From: Candidatus Magasanikbacteria bacterium CG1_02_32_51 | GTDB taxonomy: Bacteria > Patescibacteriota > Patescibacteriia > Magasanikbacterales > UBA922 | Assembly (NCBI GenBank): GCA_001871435.1 | Contig: MNVC01000042.1 | Location: 1 to 17,984 of the forward strand | Direction of reading: 5' to 3' | DNA: 17,984 nucleotides | Part shown: piece by piece, positions 12,508-17,984 of the stretch | Numbering within the stretch: position 1 is the stretch's first letter | Layout of the letters: each line of letters begins with the position of its first letter | The notes under the pieces: generated by a model | Told to the model about the DNA's origin: nothing | Seen by the model: the letters and a program-made list of their open reading frames with translations, nothing else | Databases searched by the model: none | Program-made: the position numbers and the translations under genes

Positions 12508-13662
12508 TTATTTATTAGTATCAGTAGCAGTTTCAGTATTTGTGTTTGAAGTATCTGGATTAGCTGTAGGATTGGTACTACTTGTATTAAATAAATCTTC
12601 AAAAGGATTATGTACATTGGCAATAATCTTGATATCTGCAGTTTTTAATTTATCATTCATAAAATTACGGAAAGCCTCACCACTATTATTTTGTATTGGA
12701 AACAAAATATGACGAGCTTGCACTTCTTCTACATCATTACCAGCATCATCTTTGGTAGTACGTTTATTAGTAACCTGCAAAATATGATAACCATATTGTG
12801 TTTTTACCAAATCTGAATTAAGTTCACCTTTTTTGAGAGAAAAAGCTACAGTTTCAAATTCTGGTACCATTTGACCACGACCAAACCAGCCTAAATCACC
12901 ACCTTGTTCTTTGGTACCATCTGAACCATATTGTTTGGCCATTTCAGCAAAGTCTTTTCCATCTTTTATTTGTTGAAGAATTTCCAAAGCTTGAGTACGT
13001 ATAGCTTCATTGGAGCTATCATCAGCTGGATGATCTTGATTATACTTTTCAGATAATCTCTTTTCTACTTCTGTTGGATAAACTATTTTTTGCAAAAATT
13101 CATCAAAAGTCCAACCATATCTATTTTGAATTTCTGTTTCAGCTGCTGCCCTGTCAGCAAAACCCGGAATGATTTGTTCATTAGCTACTTTGTTTATATC
13201 ATCTTGGCTAACACTTACATTAAATTCTTTAGCTACTTGTCCAACCAAATTATTTATAAGCAAACGACTTAAAATAAAATCAGATTTTTCATCATTACTG
13301 GGTTCTTTTTCGCCACTAGTATCAGTCTTATAAAATTTTTCCATGGCTTGTATATTATCAACATAATCTGAATAAAAGATTTTTTGACTATTGATACTAG
13401 CAATTGGCAAATGTAACAGATTTGCTGATTTCAAAGTGAAGTTAGTTCTAGACAAGTTTTTTACTTGAGCTACAGCCACTCCATAAAAAATCAAAAATGC
13501 AACTACCAAAGAAACGACAAAACCACCAAAAATCATTGCTAATGAATTGACCTTTTTGTTGGTGTTCATTTTAGATTTTACACTTGAATTTTCGTCACTG
13601 TGCAGAGCCATCTCTGGTTCTTTTTCCTCCTTTTCTGGAGTCATTTTTTGTTCTTCTGACAT
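12508..13662 (-). CDS. Membrane-anchored parvulin-type peptidyl-prolyl isomerase
   Basis: The 384-residue protein has an acidic cytoplasmic N-terminus (1-40), one membrane helix (about 42-66), a SurA/PrsA-like helical chaperone region (about 85-215), a parvulin core (about 222-300) and a low-complexity Thr/Asn/Ser tail (358-384). The parvulin signatures are DFAEMAKQYGSDGT, GGDLGWFGRGQMVPEF (254-269) and QYGYHILQV (289-297). It is probably an extracytoplasmic foldase for exported proteins. Oddly, the family's usual first strand ([VA]-x-[AR]-x-HIL) is missing before the core; a matching QARHILFPI appears after it (315-323), as if circularly permuted. It follows the FtsB-like gene by 13 bp and is probably cotranscribed. 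Confidence 0.88.
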   Translation of the reverse strand: MSEEQKMTPEKEEKEPEMALHSDENSSVKSKMNTNKKVNSLAMIFGGFVVSLVVAFLIFYGVAVAQVKNLSRTNFTLKSANLLHLPIASINSQKIFYSDYVDNIQAMEKFYKTDTSGEKEPSNDEKSDFILSRLLINNLVGQVAKEFNVSVSQDDINKVANEQIIPGFADRAAAETEIQNRYGWTFDEFLQKIVYPTEVEKRLSEKYNQDHPADDSSNEAIRTQALEILQQIKDGKDFAEMAKQYGSDGTKEQGGDLGWFGRGQMVPEFETVAFSLKKGELNSDLVKTQYGYHILQVTNKRTTKDDAGNDVEEVQARHILFPIQNNSGEAFRNFMNDKLKTADIKIIANVHNPFEDLFNTSSTNPTANPDTSNTNTETATDTNK

Positions 13663-13675
13663 AATATTTAATTAA

Positions 13676-14104
13676 TTATTCCTCTTTTAAAAGAGGTTTA
13701 TGAATAAAATAGTATAACCATTTTAACCTATTTGAAATAAATTGTCCACTGTTACTAATATTATCTTGCGTAGTATTACTTTTTGTATCTTCTCCAGAAT
13801 TATTAACAAAAACTACATTCTCACCAGGTTTTTTCATATTCAATTCAGTCCTTGCTTGATCTTCTACATAAGCAGTACTAGAAACATATTTTAATATATC
13901 AATAGTATTTATTTTTTTCTTTTTCAATGATGATACTTCATCTTGCAAATTTTTTATCTCTTGTTTAATTTTGTAATCCTGATAATAAGCTCGAGCATAG
14001 CCAACAGCCACCACTACAGCCAAACCAAACATAATAAACAAAAATAAGCGAGAGCCAAAAAAACGCTTTTTAATTCCTACCTTTTCTGTATTTTTACCAA
14101 TCAT
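13676..14104 (-). CDS. FtsB/DivIC-like septum formation initiator
   Basis: The 142-residue bitopic protein has a basic cytoplasmic N-terminus, one membrane helix (about 18-40), a Lys/Glu-rich coiled coil (about 43-66) and the family motif YVEDQARTELNMKKPGENVVFV (residues 79-100), followed by a Ser/Asn-rich tail. FtsB/DivIC proteins bridge divisome components with FtsL and FtsQ. This example is longer than E. coli FtsB (about 103 residues) because of the tail, whose last 20 residues are aromatic and basic (LKWLYYFIHK). It has a good extended -10 promoter, lies 13 bp upstream of the parvulin gene and is near ftsEX. Assignment between FtsB and DivIC is not possible from sequence alone. Confidence 0.85.
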   Translation of the reverse strand: MIGKNTEKVGIKKRFFGSRLFLFIMFGLAVVVAVGYARAYYQDYKIKQEIKNLQDEVSSLKKKKINTIDILKYVSSTAYVEDQARTELNMKKPGENVVFVNNSGEDTKSNTTQDNISNSGQFISNRLKWLYYFIHKPLLKEE

Positions 14105-14135
14105 GAAAATTTAGAATAAATAAGGATTAATTTAT

Positions 14136-14141
14136 ATTATA
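14136..14141 (-). promoter_or_regulatory. Extended -10 promoter of the FtsB-like gene
   Basis: TATAAT on the minus strand with TGT directly before it (TGn extended -10). At 17 bp the -35 position reads TTCCCG, a weak match, which an extended -10 can offset. The inferred start near 14129 gives a leader of about 25 nt. Confidence 0.5.
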
Positions 14142-14172
14142 ACACAAAAAAAGCGCAACGGGAATAACAAAA

Positions 14173-14784
14173 TTATTTACCTAATTTATTTATCCTGTTA
14201 TCAAGCACTTTTTTTACTTTGTAAAGATCAGGTAATTCTAATTCATACAATTTATCAGCAATGACCGAGACTACATCACCACTAAAATCATAATTATATT
14301 TACTCAAATAACGTTCTCGCAATTCATTTATTTGTTGTTGTAATTGTAAAGGTCTTTTGATATTATTCAAAACTATTTTTACTCTTCCAGCACCTGTCTG
14401 AATATAGACATTTCCAAATTTTAAGACCATACCCAAGATGCCACTAATTTTGCCATGAACATCCTCTATTTGATCATACGGAATTTCGGACACAATTCTT
14501 TCAAAAAAGCCTCTTTGTTCTATATCTATCAGACGGTGAGTAGTTATATAAAAAATATTTTTCTTCCATAAATAATAATTTCTAAAGATAATAAAAAATC
14601 CCAAAAGTATTAATAAAATAAACAAAGTTATCCCCCACCAATCATGCAAAAAAAACCAAAACATAAAAAATGCAGCCACCAACAAAAATAAAATACCTAA
14701 CAAATAAAACCAAATTTTGGTAAGCCCATACTGCAAAACTTGATTTAAAATCCTCTCCTGTTCTTTCAATTTTAGATCTTTCAT
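14173..14784 (-). CDS. Bacterial PH-domain (YdbS-like) membrane protein
   Basis: The 203-residue protein has a cytoplasmic N-terminus (1-20), two membrane helices (about 22-45 and 50-68) and a bacterial PH domain (about 70-155) with NIFYITTHRLI, EIPYDQIEDV and the NVYIQTGAG strand, as in the YdbS/bPH2 family. A short helical tail (171-203) follows. Function is not established; related proteins are membrane-associated and some take part in secretion or stress. It lies 29 bp after the glycosyltransferase and could be in its operon, but TATAAT 9 nt upstream of the ATG (14794-14799) suggests its own leaderless transcript. There is no Shine-Dalgarno. Confidence 0.8.
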   Translation of the reverse strand: MKDLKLKEQERILNQVLQYGLTKIWFYLLGILFLLVAAFFMFWFFLHDWWGITLFILLILLGFFIIFRNYYLWKKNIFYITTHRLIDIEQRGFFERIVSEIPYDQIEDVHGKISGILGMVLKFGNVYIQTGAGRVKIVLNNIKRPLQLQQQINELRERYLSKYNYDFSGDVVSVIADKLYELELPDLYKVKKVLDNRINKLGK

Positions 14785-14793
14785 ATACTAAAA

Positions 14794-14799
14794 ATTATA
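14794..14799 (-). promoter_or_regulatory. -10 box (TATAAT) just upstream of the PH-domain gene
   Basis: Exact TATAAT on the minus strand with 9 nt to the ATG at 14784; no -35 is recognised. It has the same spacing as the boxes before the YggT, DedA-PAP2 and ftsE genes. Confidence 0.4.
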
Positions 14800-14813
14800 C
14801 ATTATATAAAACT

Positions 14814-15971
14814 TTATTTCAAAGTACCTAACCAAGGTAATATTTTTTTTAACTGGTGTTCCCAAACAAATTCAGTAATAATTCTTTCTCTAGCATTTTT
14901 TGCCAAAGACAAAGCATAATTTCTATTTTTCAACATCTCCACAATTGTTTCATCCATAGACATAGCATTTTGTCTAATATCTATGACAATTCCTGTTTGA
15001 GCATTTAATACTACTTCTTCTACTCCACCACTTTTTCCAGCAATCACTGGCAAGCCACAACTTTCTGCTTCAAGAAATACCAAACCTAGTCCCTCTTCTC
15101 TATCACCATCAGGATGTGTCAATAAAACAAACAAATCAGCCAAATAATAATATTTTTTTATTTCACTATGTGGAACATTGCCAATATAACGCACGACATT
15201 TTGCAAAGAACGGACTTGGATTTCTTTCATAATTTCTTCTTTTTTTGGTCCATCACCAACAATGACCCAGACTGTATGCGGTTCTTGTTTTAGTACAGTC
15301 GGCAAAACTCGCACCAGATGAGGATAACCTTTACCATCTTCCATACGAGCAACTGTCAAAATCACTTTTTTGCCTTGTAAAGCCAATTTTTCTCGTAAAA
15401 TATCTATTTCTTCTTGAGGTGGTGGAATCAAAAAATCAACATCAGGACAAGGATAGACTACCAAAGATTTGCTGACAAATTCTGGTAATTTTTCCAAAAA
15501 ACGCCTTTTCATTGACTCACTATTGAAAACTATTTGTTCAGTTTTTGAAATTATTTTTTTTAATCTTTTGGTTTTCCATTTAGTTCTCGTAGCATAAATT
15601 ACATCTGTACCATGAGAAATAATTATAAAAGGAATTTTTAAAAATTTTTTAATTAGACTAGCAACATAACCTACTGGCAAAACATGGTTAATAATTAATA
15701 ATTCTATTTTTTCTTGTCTAACAATCTTTTTAACTTGAAAAAACATTTTAAGCCATCTAGGCCAAAATAATTTTGGTAACAAAAAATTCTTTCTAATTAT
15801 TTTATATTTTTTATTTTTATCAAAATCCTGAGCAATTTTTTTATCTTTATAAATTGGTGCTAAAACTACAGTTTTTTCTTGGTTAAGAGCACTAGCAAAT
15901 TGATCTACATAAGTCGCTATACCACCAATTTGAGGAGGAAATTCAAAGGTAATAATAAGAGTTTTTTTCAT
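14814..15971 (-). CDS. GT4-family glycosyltransferase
   Basis: The 385-residue GT-B enzyme starts FEFPPQIGGIATYV (9-22), the acceptor-side glycine-rich loop of GT4. The second Rossmann domain has ILTVARMEDGKGYPHLV (204-220), VIVGDGP (236-242) and E293-x7-E301 (EEGLGLVFLE) followed by CGLPVIAGKSGGVEEV, the retaining-transferase donor site. It probably adds a sugar from a nucleotide donor during glycan or glycolipid assembly, working with the flippase upstream. An in-frame TTG at 16001 would add 10 residues encoded by the dispersed repeat, so the ATG at 15971 is preferred. It has no Shine-Dalgarno because the repeat ends 6 nt before the ATG. Donor and acceptor cannot be read from the sequence. 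Confidence 0.88.
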   Translation of the reverse strand: MKKTLIITFEFPPQIGGIATYVDQFASALNQEKTVVLAPIYKDKKIAQDFDKNKKYKIIRKNFLLPKLFWPRWLKMFFQVKKIVRQEKIELLIINHVLPVGYVASLIKKFLKIPFIIISHGTDVIYATRTKWKTKRLKKIISKTEQIVFNSESMKRRFLEKLPEFVSKSLVVYPCPDVDFLIPPPQEEIDILREKLALQGKKVILTVARMEDGKGYPHLVRVLPTVLKQEPHTVWVIVGDGPKKEEIMKEIQVRSLQNVVRYIGNVPHSEIKKYYYLADLFVLLTHPDGDREEGLGLVFLEAESCGLPVIAGKSGGVEEVVLNAQTGIVIDIRQNAMSMDETIVEMLKNRNYALSLAKNARERIITEFVWEHQLKKILPWLGTLK

Positions 15972-15977
15972 AAAAAA

Positions 15978-16067
15978 GTTTAATCCGCCCAAGGCGGACA
16001 AGGTTTAATTCCTCATAGCTTCAGCCAAAGGACTGATCAGCCTTGAGCACGATGCTGCGAGGTAGTT
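15978..16067 (-). repeat. Dispersed palindromic repeat, copy B
   Basis: This 90-bp unit is in reverse orientation to copy A (3237-3339). The 37-nt end (15978-16014) and the 13-nt end (16055-16067) are identical to copy A. The centre differs and holds a near-palindrome around TGATCA (about 16029-16045). It sits directly against the glycosyltransferase start, so it replaces the usual upstream control region. Nothing else is seen in the remainder of the 228-bp gap up to the flippase stop. Confidence 0.85.
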
Positions 16068-16199
16068 TATTAGTTTATTTAAGACAATTATACAAATATT
16101 TTTTAAATAAATAAAGATATGTTGAGAAAAAATTTTAGCTGGATCTGTTGTCTCTACTGGATTTGTTATTTAAATTATTTTCCATACATAACCAATGCT

Positions 16200-17633
16200 T
16201 TATTTACTAGTTAAAACTAACATTTCTCTAAAATGATTTCTAGTCAAAGCTTTTGTCAAAAATAGCATAATGACATACGTAATACTACCAGCCACAAAAG
16301 CTACAATAAAACCAAAATATTTATCTGTAAAGAAAGTTACTGTGTACATCACCAAGATAGTTAGCAAAAGCTGAACAAACATTTTATTCAAAAAATTGAA
16401 ATCAAACTTGTTGAATTTTGCGATAAAAAACAAACTCAAGATAGATAAGCCGACATTACCCAACAAAGCAGCCAGAGAAGCTCCTACAGCCCCAAAATGT
16501 GGTATAAATAACAGATTCAAAACAATATTTACTACCATCATCACTCCAATAAGAGTTGTTTGAGTTTTTTGCCTGTCACAAGCATTGAGTACTGCCCCGA
16601 AGATAAAATTTAGAAAAGCAAAGACTACTCCAATTATCAAAATCTTCAATGGCAAAACCGAATTCAAATATTCATTTCGAAAAAAAGCTACAATAAAATC
16701 TTGCGAAAGCAATAAGACAATCACTACAAAAGGCAAGGACACCAAAAGCAAATATTTGATACTCTGATGAAAAACAAAATTCAATTTCTTTTTATCATAC
16801 AAAAAATATTCACTAAACTTTGGATAAAGTGCAGCCACCAATGCCATTGGAATGAAGTTCAATGCATAAGCAATTTTTGATGGAACACTATACCAACCCA
16901 AAATTTGGTCTCCAGAAATCTTTGACAAAAATATAGAATCAATAAAAGAATACACTCTCCCAAAAATAGCTGCCAAAGCAAAAGGTATAACTATGGGAAT
17001 AATATATTTAAGTACTTTTTTGTCATAACGCATTGTAAACTTCAATTTGTATTTGAAACCAACAATACAACCAACATATATAGCATTGAGAAAACTAGGT
17101 ACCAAAAAGGCATACATGAGATAAATCAAAGGCTTCCCAGTAAACAAAAATATTGTACCTAAAATAAAGGTCAGGGCTTGACTCACACTAAGACCGAGGG
17201 CTTCATATTTCAAATTACCAAAGGCTCGCAGAGTACCATACAAAGTCAAGTTCCAAGAATCTGACAGCATAGTGATAGCAGAAACATATACTAAATATTT
17301 GGTTTCTACTTCATATCCCATCAAATTTATAACTACAAAAACTGTTAGATAACTAAGAATACCCAAAAACAATTTTACAAATAAAATACTGGAAAAATAT
17401 TCTTGTATTTTTTCTTTTATTTTGGCACCCTCTCTTATCAAGACATTGGTCAATCCTATATCCACAAATACGACAAAAATCGTGGTAAAAGACAAAGCAA
17501 AAAAATATTTGCCAGTGCCAGTAGCCCCTATCTGACGAGCCACGATAGCAAAGTAAACAAAAGATACGACCTTCTGTAAAATAGAGGCCACTGTCATAAA
17601 CATGGTATTTTTGGCGATTGAATGTGTTTTCAT
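16200..17633 (-). CDS. Polysaccharide/oligosaccharide flippase (Wzx-like, MOP superfamily)
   Basis: The 477-residue protein is hydrophobic throughout, with about 12-14 membrane helices. The N-terminus (SIAKNTMFMTVASILQKVVS, then GATGTGKYFFALSF and DIGLTNVLIREGAK) is characteristic of polysaccharide-synthesis flippases. It probably moves lipid-linked glycan units across the membrane; the glycosyltransferase immediately downstream fits that pathway. The start ATG at 17633 has no adjacent Shine-Dalgarno. A strong AAGGAG lies 54 nt upstream in front of an ATG-TAA, separated from the gene by a partly palindromic insert (17641-17676). Its right neighbour is the IS3 element. Confidence 0.88.
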   Translation of the reverse strand: MKTHSIAKNTMFMTVASILQKVVSFVYFAIVARQIGATGTGKYFFALSFTTIFVVFVDIGLTNVLIREGAKIKEKIQEYFSSILFVKLFLGILSYLTVFVVINLMGYEVETKYLVYVSAITMLSDSWNLTLYGTLRAFGNLKYEALGLSVSQALTFILGTIFLFTGKPLIYLMYAFLVPSFLNAIYVGCIVGFKYKLKFTMRYDKKVLKYIIPIVIPFALAAIFGRVYSFIDSIFLSKISGDQILGWYSVPSKIAYALNFIPMALVAALYPKFSEYFLYDKKKLNFVFHQSIKYLLLVSLPFVVIVLLLSQDFIVAFFRNEYLNSVLPLKILIIGVVFAFLNFIFGAVLNACDRQKTQTTLIGVMMVVNIVLNLLFIPHFGAVGASLAALLGNVGLSILSLFFIAKFNKFDFNFLNKMFVQLLLTILVMYTVTFFTDKYFGFIVAFVAGSITYVIMLFLTKALTRNHFREMLVLTSK

Positions 17634-17640
17634 TTATTTT

Positions 17641-17676
17641 GTTATCTTGAGCTGAGGATACAGCGAAAGATCTTTC
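17641..17676. repeat. Imperfect hairpin element, possible dispersed-repeat remnant
   Basis: ATCTTGAGC (17644-17652) and GCGAAAGAT (17663-17671) pair at 7 of 9 positions around GAGGATACA-like sequence. The wording resembles the common intergenic repeat type with CCTGAG...GAAGGATCT found in many bacteria. It lies between an orphan Shine-Dalgarno and the flippase start. Confidence 0.4.
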
Positions 17677-17742
17677 TTACATAGTACTCCTTTATTTTAC
17701 ACTATTTTTCATCAAAACACTAGAACAAAAAAACATGAAAAC

Positions 17743-17984
17743 TGAACTGTACCCCGTTTAGTAGACACGGATAAAAAACAACGAAATTAGATTTGGAGGG
17801 AAAGAAGATGATTCTTGTATTGTACAGGAGTCATCTTTTTTATTGCCCATTGTTGACGGTGATTATTGTAATAATCCATATAATTAGAGATTAGATTATT
17901 TAATTCATTTAAGTTTTTACAATGTTTGTAATCTACATCATCTTTGAAATGACCAAAGAAAGATTCTGTTGGAGCGTTGTCTAT
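17743..17984 (-). mobile_element. IS3-family insertion sequence, 3' part (runs off right edge)
   Basis: The right terminal repeat runs 17743-17768, from TGAACTGTACCCCG to AGTAGACAC, matching the left-edge element's end at 20 of 26 positions in inverted sense. It contains the end of the transposase gene, 18 nt inside the repeat. It has the same orientation as the left-edge element. The two fragments are opposite ends of the element type, so they belong to two copies or to one copy at which the assembly broke. Confidence 0.8.
17787..17984 (-). CDS. IS3-family transposase OrfB, C-terminal 65 residues (partial)
   Basis: The frame is open from the right edge to a TAA at 17787-17789. It begins DNAPTESFFGHFKDD, the third block of the IS3 DDE integrase core, with the catalytic Glu in TES. 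It then has the family ending: a Tyr-rich helix (MDYYNNHRQQW) and MTPVQYKNHL. The two catalytic Asp residues lie outside the window. OrfB joins to OrfA by frameshift to form the active transposase. The visible end is intact, so the copy is not obviously decayed here. Confidence 0.92.
   Translation of the reverse strand: MDNAPTESFFGHFKDDVDYKHCKNLNELNNLISNYMDYYNNHRQQWAIKKMTPVQYKNHLLSLQI

Noticed and set aside
15972..16001. TTG start adding 10 residues to the glycosyltransferase
   Set aside because: These codons lie in the dispersed repeat, and the GT4 N-terminus begins at the ATG at 15971.
1..17984. CRISPR array, riboswitch or prophage
   Set aside because: No regularly spaced repeats, no recognisable riboswitch core and no phage structural genes were seen.

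Overview
The window is strongly AT-rich, compactly coded bacterial chromosome read with the standard code. Almost no gene has a convincing Shine-Dalgarno sequence. Several products have the flavour of candidate-phyla-radiation (Patescibacteria) genomes: a Gly/Arg-rich protein with paired CxxC zinc ribbons, a DedA-PAP2-LssY fusion, a small DUF5670-type membrane protein and a parvulin whose first strand lies at its end. That placement is inference from gene style. Both edges lie inside copies of an IS3-family insertion sequence in the same orientation: the 5' end of orfA is at the left and the 3' end of orfB at the right. This may be why the assembled piece ends where it does.

Layout, left to right. 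1-219: IS3 fragment. 251-1637 (minus): YggT-family protein, DUF5670-like protein and zinc-ribbon protein. 1764-3215 (minus): ABC-F ATPase. 3237-3339: first copy of a dispersed palindromic repeat. 3455-5569 (plus): DedA-PAP2-LssY membrane protein, converging on greA (minus). 6120-6460: a structured non-coding leader. 6461-8593: a type II restriction-modification island with a Bsp6I-like endonuclease (plus) facing an m5C methyltransferase (minus) that is fused in frame to a complete LexA repressor. 8594-8855: divergent control region with a palindrome, a consensus promoter and a candidate small RNA ending in a strong terminator. 8856-10469 (plus): recQ. 10580-17633 (all minus): ftsX, ftsE, tRNA-Thr, tRNA-Gly, a parvulin-type peptidyl-prolyl isomerase, an FtsB/DivIC-like protein, a bacterial-PH membrane protein, a GT4 glycosyltransferase with the second repeat copy at its 5' end, and a polysaccharide flippase. 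17743-17984: IS3 fragment.

How the genes fit together. The right half is a cell-envelope and division cluster: a Wzx-like flippase and a glycosyltransferase for surface glycans, an FtsB-like divisome protein, an extracytoplasmic foldase, and FtsEX, which couples division to peptidoglycan hydrolysis. Two tRNA genes are embedded in it. The middle is about DNA: restriction, methylation, SOS-type repression and RecQ repair.

The most unusual item is the LexA-methyltransferase fusion. Its Ala-Gly cleavage site and Ser/Lys dyad look intact, as do all main m5C motifs. It sits beside its presumed endonuclease, and its own -10 region overlaps a palindrome shared with a divergent consensus promoter for a putative small RNA. 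This suggests a restriction-modification system wired to DNA damage. That regulatory reading is inference; the fusion, motifs, palindrome, promoter boxes and terminator are visible in the sequence.
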